Source of the DNA: Lentilactobacillus sunkii DSM 19904
GTDB lineage: Bacteria > Bacillota > Bacilli > Lactobacillales > Lactobacillaceae
Direction: 5' to 3'
NCBI RefSeq assembly: GCF_001435575.1
Contig: NZ_AZEA01000018.1
Span: 1-43,281 of the forward strand
DNA: 43,281 bases
Positions 32,656 through 41,115 of the stretch are shown piece by piece. The notes beneath the pieces are model-generated. The model did no database searches and had not been told where the DNA came from. It saw nothing but the letters and a program-made list of their open reading frames with translations. The translations under genes were made by a program, and so were the position numbers. Within the stretch, counting starts at the first letter, position 1, and each line of letters opens with the position of its first letter.

Positions 32656-33912
32656 TTACTTCTCGATACCGTACTTACGTTGCAAGTGAATCATAATTGC
32701 TCCAGCAATGAAGCTGACAACAACGACTCCCGCGAAGCACCACATCGTAATTTTAATAACACCCGGCAAAACAAGTGCTGGTGTAATGAAAGCAAATAAA
32801 GCACAAACAACTCGAGAAGTTCCGTTGATGAGTCCCTGAATTGAAGAACGAACGTCAACTGGGAATGATTCTTGTGTCCAAACCTTGTACAAAGCTTCAC
32901 CAGCCATCGGACTACCAATGTTATAGAAACCAATGGCAACGATGATTGCAATAAGGCTACCTCCACCCATGGTCATACCAACCATGGCAACGAACATAAT
33001 AACGGCACCAATTACAAATCCAGTGTTACGGTACTTACTACCGGCAATTGATGAGAAAATGGCACTGACAACAAGGGCAATGACATTAAGAACAATTCCG
33101 GCACCTGTAGCAAGACTTTGTGAAGCATCAGCCTTGACCATCATGAAGGTCTGGAATTGGCCCCAAGTGTTGGCCAGCAGGTTCCAACCGATGTAGAAAA
33201 TCAAGATAGCAACGAAGAAATACAAGAACTTCTTGTTTTGGCCAAACAGAATCTTGGTTACTGACTTTGTGGCAACTTGAGTACTGTTCTTTTGGTTTTC
33301 TTCATATCGTGCAGTACCTTCTTCATGTAATTCCTTGAATTTGCCTGACATTGTCCGCCATAACCAAGTGACGATGGCAAATACAACCAATAGGCCAAAT
33401 ACGATTCTTGCACCAGTTGCACCTGTCATCTTGGAAACAGCAAATGCACCGATGTATGAAATGAAGATACCAGCCTGCCAGAAAATTTGAGTTGATGAAA
33501 CTAATTTAGCCGAAATTTTTGCATTAGGCGAATCTCTTGAAACAACCGTTAAGGAAATTGGTAAATCAGTTCCTGAAGCAACACCAGTGATAATGACACC
33601 AATCAACAAGGTGATGTAGTTTGGTGCAAATACGGCAATTCCCGCACCGACTGCATAAAACAGGTTAATCCAGTTAAATACTTTTATCAGACCAATTGAT
33701 TCAGCAATTCGGCCACCGAACAATGATCCAAAGGCAATGGCAAATGTTAAGGCGCCAGAGATGACACCAACTTGACCATTGGTTAAACCTAATCCGGACT
33801 GCCACACAGAAATGGTTGCGGCCAATCCAACAATAATACCTGACCCAAGCATTGAACCAATCCCCGCGGCGTATGCCAGAGGACGGTAATAAGAAATATT
33901 TTTTGTGTCCAT
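32656..33912 (-). CDS. MFS sugar/glycoside transporter 2
   Basis: This 418-residue carrier has 12 membrane helices. The MFS signature GSLFGGRIAESIGLIKVF lies between helices 2 and 3, and the conserved GVASGTDLPISLTVVSRDSP loop follows helix 4. It is clearly paralogous to the 33915-35234 carrier: both share SGxDLPxSLxVxSxxxP and LxANTWGxF motifs. It probably imports a rhamnose-containing glycoside for the cytoplasmic rhamnosidase. It starts 2 bases after the stop of the first carrier, and its ribosome site AAGGAG lies within that gene's last codons, so the pair is translationally linked. Confidence 0.88.
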   Translation of the reverse strand: MDTKNISYYRPLAYAAGIGSMLGSGIIVGLAATISVWQSGLGLTNGQVGVISGALTFAIAFGSLFGGRIAESIGLIKVFNWINLFYAVGAGIAVFAPNYITLLIGVIITGVASGTDLPISLTVVSRDSPNAKISAKLVSSTQIFWQAGIFISYIGAFAVSKMTGATGARIVFGLLVVFAIVTWLWRTMSGKFKELHEEGTARYEENQKNSTQVATKSVTKILFGQNKKFLYFFVAILIFYIGWNLLANTWGQFQTFMMVKADASQSLATGAGIVLNVIALVVSAIFSSIAGSKYRNTGFVIGAVIMFVAMVGMTMGGGSLIAIIVAIGFYNIGSPMAGEALYKVWTQESFPVDVRSSIQGLINGTSRVVCALFAFITPALVLPGVIKITMWCFAGVVVVSFIAGAIMIHLQRKYGIEK

Positions 33913-33914
33913 GA

Positions 33915-35234
33915 TTAATGAGTCTCCTTATTTATAGCTAATTTTTTATTGTGATCCAGCTTGCGCTCGTGAGAACTGTATACTGGATCGGGAATGTTAT
34001 GATGAGCAATAAACCGCATAACGAGTTCTGCAGACAACCAGCAGATGGCTAAAGAACCAACTAATAACCAGATTAAGAGTGTTGGTGAATAGGCCATGAT
34101 TGCTGGTGTAACAAACGAAAAAATTGCGGTAACTGCACGAACGATTGAATAGCTGATACCTGTTACACTTGCTCGAACATGCACTGGATATAACGACTGA
34201 CTCCAGATTTTGAATAATGGCTCTCCATGGAGCATATTGGCACAGCAATAAACAAAATATGATATGGTGAATATCCACCAAACACCGCCAAAGGCTGCTG
34301 ATAGGACAAATGACAAAATACATAAGATTAAGCCAATCCGTGTCATCACATAACGGTACTTCGTGTCCGCAAACTTCATATAGATGCCGTACAGGACAAA
34401 TGCACCGAGGATGTTAGCGAAGAACGCACACAAGGTTGAAAATTGCTGACTCCGACCGTCGATTGTTACCAGGAAGTAATTCAAGAATGATCCCCAAGTG
34501 TTGGCGGGAATATTCCAAAATAGATAAAATCCTGTTAGTCCAATCATTGGAACGAAGTAACGAGGCATTGAAATTAACTTTTTGAAGGGAATTTTTTCTG
34601 CAGCAATTTCCTCTTTAGTCGATGCCCGCCTCTCAACTGGAACGATCATTGAAACTTCCAACTGGTGAAATTTCGGTGATAACGCACGAATTGCCCAAGT
34701 GATCAGAGCAACGACTCCCAACCATGCAAATAGGATCCGTGAGCTCATGTATCCCAAGCTTGCTGTGAGAAAGCCCAGTCCTTGAGAAATAACAATGCCG
34801 CCTAACCAATAAATTTCAGTTGACGCAATCACCTTACCGTATTGATCGGGTTCGGTTCGTTCGGAAATGACTGCTAATGAAGTTGGCAAATCGGCACCCG
34901 AGGCAGCTCCGGCGATGAATAAACCAACAACAATCACAGGTAAATTAGGTGCCAATGCAACCAAAAACGTTCCGAGAGCAACAAACAGAATATCAATATT
35001 GAACACTGTTACACGCCCAAATTTGTCTGACAGGTAACCACCAATGGCAGAACCAAAGGCAACTGATAAAGTTACCAGTGTGCTTAAGGCCCCAACCCAC
35101 CAAGCATTCAAACTAAATTCTGTTTTCCACATCGCCAACACAATTCCAGTCGTTACTAAAATACTAGCATCGAGATATGAGGCAATACTTGCGTTCATCG
35201 TCAACATCCATCCAGATCTTGATCGAGACTTCAT
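33915..35234 (-). CDS. MFS sugar/glycoside transporter 1
   Basis: This 439-residue carrier has 12 membrane helices. Its sequence includes FGSAIGGYLSDKFGRVTVF (MFS motif A) and GAASGADLPTSLAVISERTEP, closely matching the second carrier, plus NTWGSFLNYFLV in helix 7. It is first in the operon. The ribosome site GGAGG precedes ATG 35234. It is likely an importer of rhamnosides or their products. Having two paralogues side by side suggests two related substrates or uptake plus exchange (inference). It is under a cre site and promoter at 35279-35324. Confidence 0.88.
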   Translation of the reverse strand: MKSRSRSGWMLTMNASIASYLDASILVTTGIVLAMWKTEFSLNAWWVGALSTLVTLSVAFGSAIGGYLSDKFGRVTVFNIDILFVALGTFLVALAPNLPVIVVGLFIAGAASGADLPTSLAVISERTEPDQYGKVIASTEIYWLGGIVISQGLGFLTASLGYMSSRILFAWLGVVALITWAIRALSPKFHQLEVSMIVPVERRASTKEEIAAEKIPFKKLISMPRYFVPMIGLTGFYLFWNIPANTWGSFLNYFLVTIDGRSQQFSTLCAFFANILGAFVLYGIYMKFADTKYRYVMTRIGLILCILSFVLSAAFGGVWWIFTISYFVYCCANMLHGEPLFKIWSQSLYPVHVRASVTGISYSIVRAVTAIFSFVTPAIMAYSPTLLIWLLVGSLAICWLSAELVMRFIAHHNIPDPVYSSHERKLDHNKKLAINKETH

Positions 35235-35278
35235 AAAATACCTCCATTCATTTAATCTTCAATAATTGGAACCGTTTC

Positions 35279-35292
35279 TGTAAACGTTTACA
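35279..35292. promoter_or_regulatory. cre site (CcpA), perfect palindrome
   Basis: TGTAAACGTTTACA is a perfect 14-bp palindrome matching the catabolite-responsive element consensus. It lies just downstream of the operon's -10, where CcpA binding would repress. Confidence 0.9.
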
Positions 35293-35295
35293 AAT

Positions 35296-35324
35296 ATTAG
35301 GATATGCTCTGGCTGCCCATTCAA
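35296..35324 (-). promoter_or_regulatory. promoter of the rhamnoside operon
   Basis: Minus-strand -35 TTGAAT (35319-35324), 17 bases, -10 CCTAAT (35296-35301). The weak -10 fits a promoter that needs an activator. The leader is ~55 nt. Confidence 0.5.
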
Positions 35325-35403
35325 CAACGTTTCAACTTATTGGCTTTTTATGACATGCACATAAAACCACAGTAGACACATATGATTGAGCAATTCGAAG
35401 CAG

Positions 35404-35441
35404 CAAAAAAAGCGTCAAGAACTTTATCGTTCCTGACGCTT
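35404..35441 (-). terminator. minus-strand terminator upstream of the operon
   Basis: AGCGTCAGGAAC and GTTCTTGACGCT (minus strand) form a 12-bp stem with one mismatch, followed by T7. It probably ends transcripts from the methyltransferase unit or from the gap 35442-35853. Confidence 0.75.
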
Positions 35442-35692
35442 CTCTATCAGTGGTTGGACAACCCTGTATCAAAAACATACTTTACTCATCCATCCAATCA
35501 ATCTACTGCTTCCCAATAATATCGACAATGATACGTTAAGTTCTTCATGAGGTCCCAAATAAACCGTCAATTCAAGCTTTGATCGAGAGTATCACCACTT
35601 GCATATCGGAAAAAGCCAAAGGATCCATTGAGGACTCATTAGTGATGTCAGATAATGATATGTTTAGGTTTTAAACGGCTTATCTTTATGAA

Positions 35693-35811
35693 AATTGGTA
35701 TACCTTTGAAGGGCAAAAGCAAAGAGCAGTTATGGTAACATATCGTTAAAAATGTTACCACAATTGCTCTTCTATTGCTACTTAATATCTTTCAGCGGAC
35801 CTATACCAATT
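35693..35811. repeat. 119-bp imperfect inverted repeat
   Basis: The outer arms AATTGGTATA (35693-35702) and TATACCAATT (35802-35811) are perfect. The inner arms AAGAGCA/TGCTCTT and TGGTAACAT/ATGTTACCA enclose a 10-base loop. Layout and size fit a miniature inverted-repeat element or a structured RNA. It is not related by sequence to the GAGTGYG hairpins. The rest of 35442-35853 shows no gene. Confidence 0.6.
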
Positions 35812-35853
35812 ATTGATACAGTTCCGGCCGTTATGAGTTTCAGTGCCTGATGG

Positions 35854-36585
35854 TTAATCTAATGTGGCACTGATGATCAGCATCATTGGCCGTCTCAGTT
35901 CATCGCGCATGTCCGAGCTTTCAGCCAACATCTTATCTGTCGGTGTCGGTTCAATGACTTGGTTAAGTCGAAATCCAGCATTCAATAGTGTATTCAGGTA
36001 AGTCATAAGGGTGCGATGATATTTTTTCACAGAGTGGCCCAAAAAAACAGTTTCGCGACTGGATTCATCAAAGTATCTATCAACCGGCCAGTATTTTCGT
36101 TGACCATCATTACCTAGGATCCATTCTTCGTTGCCCTGAGCCGTGAAGATTGGATGTTCAACACTGATGATCAAGCGCCCACCAGAGTTTAGTTTTGATT
36201 TAATCAATTGAACCAATCCGGAATAGTCTTCGATGTAGTGAATCGCCAGGGAACTGATCACCACATCAAAACGACCGGCAAGTTCGTTAACTGCCATCAT
36301 ATCCAGTACCTGGTAATGAATTTGATCTTGATTGGCCATTGATTTGGCTTTTTGAATCATTTTGACTGATGCATCAATACCCACGACTTCACGGGCACCA
36401 TGGTCAGCAGCATACCGACAGTGCCAACCATACCCGCATCCCAGATCAAGAACCCGCTTACCCGTGAAGTCGGGGAATAGCTTTTTAAGCTGATGCCATT
36501 CTCCGGCTGCCTTTAATCCATCCTTGGATCGAGCCATTTGGCTGTATGCGTTAAAAAATGATTCATCGTCATAAATATCAGACAT
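35854..36585 (-). CDS. class I SAM-dependent methyltransferase
   Basis: This 243-residue soluble methyltransferase has motif I VLDLGCGYGWHCRYAADHGA (about residues 42-61), the acidic motif II VVGIDAS, and motif IV FDVVISSLAIHYIEDY. These are the hallmarks of the Methyltransf_11/25 group. The substrate is unknown. The ribosome site is GGAGG. It starts 19 bases after the nitrilase-family gene on the same strand, so the two are probably cotranscribed. That may mean a shared job in salvage or detoxification, but the pairing could be incidental. Confidence 0.88.
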   Translation of the reverse strand: MSDIYDDESFFNAYSQMARSKDGLKAAGEWHQLKKLFPDFTGKRVLDLGCGYGWHCRYAADHGAREVVGIDASVKMIQKAKSMANQDQIHYQVLDMMAVNELAGRFDVVISSLAIHYIEDYSGLVQLIKSKLNSGGRLIISVEHPIFTAQGNEEWILGNDGQRKYWPVDRYFDESSRETVFLGHSVKKYHRTLMTYLNTLLNAGFRLNQVIEPTPTDKMLAESSDMRDELRRPMMLIISATLD

Positions 36586-36604
36586 TTCTTACCTCCATTA
36601 ATTT

Positions 36605-37390
36605 CTATCGATACAACTCCGGCTGGCGATCTTCAAACACCGGCATAAATCCGCGGGCATCGTCAGTTTCTTTGGTATCAATCGTGAATACTTTTAATTG
36701 CGGCTGATCATCCAATGTCAGAATCTCATCGCCCATTGGATTATAAATGCCCGAATGACCGCCAAATGGATTGTCCGGATCACTGCCCACTCGATTAACG
36801 GCAACCACAAAGCTCTGATTTTCAATTGCTCGAGCAGCAAGTAACCGGCGCCACTGAGGGATTCGTGAAGTCGGCCACTCTGCTGGGACAAATAAGATTC
36901 GACTGTCGTCCAAGCTTAAAGTCCGCAGCCATTCTGGGAACCGAATGTCGTAGCAGATCACACTGGTTGCGTTAATTCCCTTGATTTCAAAATGATCTTC
37001 GTCAACACCGGATGCCAAATACTCATCCTCATGCATCAGGCCAAATAAATGGACTTTGTCGTAGGTTGTCATCAGCTTTCCATCGGGCGCATAGATATAG
37101 GTCGTATTGTAGAAAGCACCATTCTTTTCGGTAGAGACGGAACCCCCATGAATGGTGATTTGGTATTTCTTGGCCAATTCTGCCAGCAAAGTCTGGGTCC
37201 GCTGACCTTCCTTATCGGCTACCTTGTCCAACCGGGTCAAATCGTATCCGGTATTCCACATTTCCGGGAAGAAAATAATGTCCGCATTTTGTGTGGCTGC
37301 CTTTTGAACGTTTGGTTCGATTTGAGCAAAATTTTTGTCAGGATCACCAAATTTTATATCCAGCTGTGCCAATGCAATTTTGATTTTCAT
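36605..37390 (-). CDS. carbon-nitrogen hydrolase (nitrilase superfamily, omega-amidase-like)
   Basis: This 261-residue protein belongs to the nitrilase superfamily. The Glu-Lys-Cys triad is visible: E in FFPEMWNTGYDL, K in YDKVHLFGLMHEDEYL, C in SVICYDIRFPEWLR. The IRFPEW and the NRVGSDPDNPFGGHSGIYNPMG stretch point to the omega-amidase (YafV/NIT2-like) branch, which hydrolyses alpha-ketoglutaramate or alpha-ketosuccinamate from transamination. Exact specificity is inference. The start is ATG 37390 behind GGGAGACGG; the longer frame to 37441 runs through a promoter and terminator. Confidence 0.88.
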   Translation of the reverse strand: MKIKIALAQLDIKFGDPDKNFAQIEPNVQKAATQNADIIFFPEMWNTGYDLTRLDKVADKEGQRTQTLLAELAKKYQITIHGGSVSTEKNGAFYNTTYIYAPDGKLMTTYDKVHLFGLMHEDEYLASGVDEDHFEIKGINATSVICYDIRFPEWLRTLSLDDSRILFVPAEWPTSRIPQWRRLLAARAIENQSFVVAVNRVGSDPDNPFGGHSGIYNPMGDEILTLDDQPQLKVFTIDTKETDDARGFMPVFEDRQPELYR

Positions 37391-37419
37391 GTGACCGTCT
37401 CCCAATCGATTTTCTAAAA

Positions 37420-37448
37420 AGTATACAACAAAAAAACACATTCACCAA
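37420..37448 (-). promoter_or_regulatory. promoter of the amidase-methyltransferase unit
   Basis: Minus-strand -35 TTGGTG (37443-37448), 17 bases, -10 TATACT (37420-37425). The spacer is the T-run and right arm of the preceding terminator, so promoter and terminator overlap. Confidence 0.5.
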
Positions 37449-37465
37449 TCAATGGCAATGTGTTT
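37428..37465 (-). terminator. terminator of SemiSWEET gene
   Basis: Minus strand: AACACATT, a 14-base loop, AATGTGTT, then T6. Confidence 0.7.
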
Positions 37466-37473
37466 CACTCTTG

Positions 37474-37785
37474 TTAAATCACGGCTGTAATCGCAGCGAT
37501 TAACCCGAAGATCACACCGGGCACGTCGGCTACAATCAAGATCCAATCCCGTTTTGGCTTGACCCAACCATACGCAACCCACAGTGCGGCGTTAATCGAC
37601 GCACAAAATGGCTGAATAAATGAAGTTGGCTGCCCATTTAAATTCTGCAGAATTTCTCCTATGTATGAGATATACATGATCATATTGGCAACGGTCGCAA
37701 TATCCCCAATAATTTTCTCTTCAGTATAAACATGCTTGCCTGCATGTACTTGACTCCCATTTGGGTGACTCAACTGACTTTGCAC
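37474..37785 (-). CDS. SemiSWEET-type small transporter (PQ-loop family)
   Basis: This ~103-residue protein has three membrane helices after a hydrophilic N-terminus of ~30 residues: TVANMIMYISYIGEIL, PTSFIQPFCASINAALWVAYGW and WILIVADVPGVIFGLIAAITAVI. The QNLNG--PTSFIQP proline loop and NAALWVAYGWVKPKRDW are typical of bacterial SemiSWEETs, which act as dimers that pass sugars or other small solutes through the membrane. The GTG at 37783-37785 is chosen because GGAG lies 6 bases upstream and the frame further up overlaps the DUF1801 gene; ATG 37824 is an alternative. The substrate is unknown. Confidence 0.8.
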   Translation of the reverse strand: MQSQLSHPNGSQVHAGKHVYTEEKIIGDIATVANMIMYISYIGEILQNLNGQPTSFIQPFCASINAALWVAYGWVKPKRDWILIVADVPGVIFGLIAAITAVI

Positions 37786-37840
37786 ACTAACATCTCCATT
37801 CCCTCTTATGTACCGTGATACCATACCCGACGGGAGAATA

Positions 37841-38179
37841 CTAGACATTCCGGAGATTATAGTGAACAATTTCTTGGATCAGCTTTACTGGAAACGGCTG
37901 ATCGACAGGAAGTTGAATCGCTCCGATACTGGTTTTATAGTCTTTGAGCTGATCTTTGAATTCAACAATTGCTTTTGGTCCAGGATACAATCCGATATGA
38001 TTCTTAAAATTAGCAAAGTGAATGATATTACTCTTATAATGAAAAGTCGGCATTCCATAGGAGATCTTCTCATCATAATTTTCTGGCATTTCATTTTTGA
38101 TAATCTGATACAATTGTTGTAGCTTGTCTTGCCTTGATACTGGCTGGTTCTCGATGTATTCTCGAACTAATTTTTCCAC
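37841..38179 (-). CDS. DUF1801 / YdhG-like protein
   Basis: This ~112-residue protein has the DUF1801 (YdhG) fold, a small cytosolic alpha/beta domain sometimes called an iron chaperone by homology to frataxin-like proteins. That role is not established. The hallmark is MPENYDEKISYGMPTFHYKSNIIHFANFKNHIGLYPGPKAI. GTG 38179 is taken as start because AAAGGTGG lies 8 bases upstream, while the GTG at 38191 lies inside that ribosome site. It is upstream of and codirectional with the SemiSWEET gene. Confidence 0.82.
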   Translation of the reverse strand: MEKLVREYIENQPVSRQDKLQQLYQIIKNEMPENYDEKISYGMPTFHYKSNIIHFANFKNHIGLYPGPKAIVEFKDQLKDYKTSIGAIQLPVDQPFPVKLIQEIVHYNLRNV

Positions 38180-38229
38180 TTGGCATTCCACCTTTTTGAA
38201 TCTTTTTTAAATTATTTGATTAAAATCTG

Positions 38230-38258
38230 TTGACATTTATATTATAAGGCTCTAATAT
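38230..38258 (+). promoter_or_regulatory. promoter of the trp operon
   Basis: -35 TTGACA (38230-38235), 17 bases, -10 TAATAT (38253-38258). Near-consensus, directly before the T-box leader. Confidence 0.85.
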
Positions 38259-38265
38259 ACAAAGC

Positions 38266-38580
38266 AACAATTAATTCGTCCATAAAACCGATGAAGTGGA
38301 GATCAAGATCATTGTGCACGCAAAGAGAGCTGCCATTGCTGAGAATGCAGCCGAACGCAGATGATTAAATGGACCACTGAGGGTTCTTCCGAAAGTTCGC
38401 AAGTACGGAGAAACGTGTTGGCATACGTAAGTTGTCGGAGGGATGTTAGTCCCTTGCTAAGAGTGATTAATTGGGGAACTTAACAGATGAAGTCTATCTC
38501 CCCTGATTAATTGAACTAAGGTGGCACCGCGGAATAATCCGTCCTTAACAATCAAATTTGTTATGGACGGATTATTTTTT
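38266..38580 (+). promoter_or_regulatory. T-box leader with tryptophan (UGG) specifier
   Basis: The leader has the T-box layout: a GA-rich AAGAGAG near the start (about 38326), a specifier region AAATGGACCACTGAGG with TGG at 38370-38372, the AGGTGGCACCGCGG antiterminator sequence (38518-38531), and a competing terminator. Uncharged tRNA-Trp should hold the antiterminator and allow reading into trpDCFBA. The specifier matches the product of the operon. Confidence 0.92.
38532..38580 (+). terminator. T-box-controlled terminator
   Basis: AATAATCCGTCC pairs with GGACGGATTATT around a ~20-base loop, followed by T5-6. Its left arm overlaps the antiterminator. Confidence 0.9.
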
Positions 38581-38603
38581 TGCAATAAATGGAGGTCACA
38601 CTT

Positions 38604-38642
38604 ATGAAAAATGAAATTAAACGATGGCAAATCATAGATTGA
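38604..38642 (+). CDS. 12-codon ORF at the head of the trp operon
   Basis: MKNEIKRWQIID starts at ATG 38604, 8 bases after a strong GGAGG, and stops at 38640-38642. It contains one Trp codon. It lies where trpE would start in many operons, so it may be the decayed start of a lost gene. It could also be a true short peptide coupling translation to trpD, 55 bases further on. Confidence 0.4.
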   Translation: MKNEIKRWQIID

Positions 38643-38697
38643 ACTTTAAATCATTAATTCGAACTTACTATAAAGGAAATCCTTGGAGGAACCTACT

Positions 38698-39723
38698 ATG
38701 ATAAAACAAGCTATTGAAAAAGTTGTTAACCACGAAGATCTTACATTTGAAGAAAGCCAATTAGTTCTCGATGAAATTATGAACGGCGAAACTTCAGAAA
38801 TTGAAACTGCCAGCCTCTTAACCGCATTAACCGCGAAAAACCCAACTATCGACGAAATTGCCGGTGCCGCATCATCCATGAGAAACCACGCTTTGAAATT
38901 CCCAGAAGCCGGCAACGTCTTGGAAATCGTTGGAACTGGTGGTGACAAAGCCAACACCTTCAACATTTCTACTACCAGCGCAATTGTCGTTGCTGCAACA
39001 GGTACCAAAGTTGCCAAGCACGGTAACCGCGCCGCTTCATCCAAGAGTGGTGCCGCCGATGTCTTTGAAGCCCTTGGTCTGGACATCAACGAAGATCCAG
39101 CCACCAGCTTCCAGAGCCTTCAGGACAACAACCTTTGCTTCTTATTTGCTCAGGAATACCACAAATCAATGAAGTACGTTGCCCCTGTTCGTAAGGCATT
39201 GGGAATCCGAACCATCTTCAACATCCTCGGCCCTCTGGCCAACCCAGCCCATCCAACCAGCCAGCTCTTAGGCGTTTACGATGAAAGCTTAATCGAACCT
39301 TTGGCCAACGTCTTAAAGAAATTGGGTGTCAAAAATGCCATGGTCATCCATGGTCGTGACGGGCTTGACGAAATGACCGTTACCGATGAAACAGCCGTTG
39401 TCGAATTACGCGATGGCAAGCTCAGCAAATACGTCATAACACCGGAACAATTTGGCCTCAAGCGGGCACAACGTCAAGATGTTGTTGGCGGCACCCCTGA
39501 AGAAAATGGTCAAATCACCCGCGACATCCTGGCCGGCAAGAAAGGCCCCAAGCGCGACATCGTTTTACTTAACGCTGGTTCAGCATTACACCTTGCCCAT
39601 CCGGAGTTGACCATTCAAGAAGGCATTGATTTAGCCGCCAAGACCATCGATGAAGGAAAAGCTCAAACAGAACTCAATCGTCTGATTGACTTCTCCAACA
39701 AACGCAAGGACGTGGTTGCATGA
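38698..39723 (+). CDS. trpD: anthranilate phosphoribosyltransferase
   Basis: This 341-residue enzyme transfers phosphoribose from PRPP to anthranilate, the second step of tryptophan synthesis. The N-terminal helical domain contains [24 protein letters not shown]. The PRPP loop is [17 protein letters not shown] (about residues 77-93), followed by [21 protein letters not shown]. The start is ATG 38698 with GGAGG 8 bases before; the TTG at 38683 lies inside that region and is not used. It ends with an ATGA overlap with trpC. It is the first full gene of the operon. Confidence 0.96.
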   Translation: MIKQAIEKVVNHEDLTFEESQLVLDEIMNGETSEIETASLLTALTAKNPTIDEIAGAASSMRNHALKFPEAGNVLEIVGTGGDKANTFNISTTSAIVVAATGTKVAKHGNRAASSKSGAADVFEALGLDINEDPATSFQSLQDNNLCFLFAQEYHKSMKYVAPVRKALGIRTIFNILGPLANPAHPTSQLLGVYDESLIEPLANVLKKLGVKNAMVIHGRDGLDEMTVTDETAVVELRDGKLSKYVITPEQFGLKRAQRQDVVGGTPEENGQITRDILAGKKGPKRDIVLLNAGSALHLAHPELTIQEGIDLAAKTIDEGKAQTELNRLIDFSNKRKDVVA

Positions 39724-40508
39724 TTCTCGATGATTTGGTAAATGTGACTCAAAAACGCCTACAAAGACATGAAGCAACCAAACCTCTATCAGAATTAAAG
39801 CAGGATGTCGAACAGATGCCGGCAACTCGGAAAGCGGATTTCCTGGATATTTTGAATCAACCCGGCCTTCACGTTATCGCCGAAGTCAAAAAGGCATCTC
39901 CTTCCAAAGGAACCATCGTCCAAGACTTCCCATATCTGGAAATTGCCAAAAGCTACGATCAAGCAGGTGCCGACGCAATTTCAGTTTTGACAGAGCCGGA
40001 TTACTTCAACGGTCATCTCAACTATCTAAATGAAATCAGCCAGGAAGTTTCGGTTCCAACATTGCGTAAAGACTTTACCATTGACCCATACATGATCTAT
40101 GAAGCCAAAGCTAACGGTGCTTCCATCATTCTTCTGATCGTCGCAATCATAAACGACCAGCAGTTAAAAGATTATCGTGAACTAGCTGAAAGTCTCGGCA
40201 TGCAGGCAATCGTGGAAGCTTATACCGCTGACGAAGTGACCCGAGCATTGAAGTCCGGTGCCAAAATCATCGGCATCAACAACCGCAACCTGAAAGACTT
40301 CAAAGTCGATTTCAACAATAGTTTGAAATTACAGGCGATGGTCCCGGATAACGTCCCCGTCATTGCGGAAAGTGGCATTAAGACCCAAGCTGATGTTGAA
40401 ACATTGGCAAATGCCGGGTTCAACGGCATCCTGATGGGTGAAACCCTGATGCGGGCCAATAATAAGCAACAATTAATTAAAGAATTCAAATCAGTATCCG
40501 TTCAATAA
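39720..40508 (+). CDS. trpC: indole-3-glycerol phosphate synthase
   Basis: This 262-residue TIM-barrel enzyme closes CdRP to indole-3-glycerol phosphate with loss of CO2. Catalytic residues are in [13 protein letters not shown] (Glu and Lys), [13 protein letters not shown] (Lys), [12 protein letters not shown] (Asn) and IAESGI (Glu). It is not fused to trpF. It overlaps trpD by four bases (ATGA), and trpF starts 19 bases after its stop. Confidence 0.96.
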   Translation: MILDDLVNVTQKRLQRHEATKPLSELKQDVEQMPATRKADFLDILNQPGLHVIAEVKKASPSKGTIVQDFPYLEIAKSYDQAGADAISVLTEPDYFNGHLNYLNEISQEVSVPTLRKDFTIDPYMIYEAKANGASIILLIVAIINDQQLKDYRELAESLGMQAIVEAYTADEVTRALKSGAKIIGINNRNLKDFKVDFNNSLKLQAMVPDNVPVIAESGIKTQADVETLANAGFNGILMGETLMRANNKQQLIKEFKSVSVQ

Positions 40509-40527
40509 ATATCGAGGAGGTGTGACC

Positions 40528-41115
40528 ATGGTTCAAGTTAAAATTTGCGGGTTGATGAGGCCCGATGACATCCAAGCAGTCAATAAAGCGCAAGCTGATT
40601 TTGCCGGGTTCGTCTTCGCCCCCAGCCGCCATTATGTTTCATTGGAAACTGCTCTGGCTTTGCAGGCTGAGCTCAATCCAAAGATCCAAAAAGTTGGTGT
40701 CTTCGTGAATGAAACGACGGCTGAAATCCTGGCCATTTACCAAGCTGGCGCCATCGACATTGCTCAGCTTCATGGTAAAAGCACCGCTGAAGAGATTAAA
40801 GAATTACAGGACGCCGGCCTGAAAGTCATTCAAGTATTTGAACGCAAATCGATTGATCCACAGTCACTTGCCAACTATTTGATGGTCGACAGCGGCAAGG
40901 GTTCCGGTCAGGTGTTGAACTGGAAAGCCCTTCCCCACATTGACCGCACCACAATTCTTGCCGGCGGCTTAAATCCTGACAACATCAGCCAGGCAGTCAC
41001 CATCGTCAATCCAGATATCGTCGACGTTTCAACCGGCGTCGAAACCGACGGTCACAAAGACCCCGCCAAAATCATGAATTTTATAAAAAATGCGAAAGAG
41101 GAATATGCCTTATGA
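40528..41115 (+). CDS. trpF: phosphoribosylanthranilate isomerase
   Basis: This 195-residue TIM-barrel enzyme isomerises PRA to CdRP. The N-terminal [11 protein letters not shown] carries the general-base cysteine, and [15 protein letters not shown] carries the acid aspartate. The C-terminal phosphate site is [11 protein letters not shown] and [17 protein letters not shown]. The start is ATG 40528, behind GGAGG; the GTG at 40522 overlaps the ribosome site. It overlaps trpB by four bases. Confidence 0.95.
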   Translation: MVQVKICGLMRPDDIQAVNKAQADFAGFVFAPSRHYVSLETALALQAELNPKIQKVGVFVNETTAEILAIYQAGAIDIAQLHGKSTAEEIKELQDAGLKVIQVFERKSIDPQSLANYLMVDSGKGSGQVLNWKALPHIDRTTILAGGLNPDNISQAVTIVNPDIVDVSTGVETDGHKDPAKIMNFIKNAKEEYAL

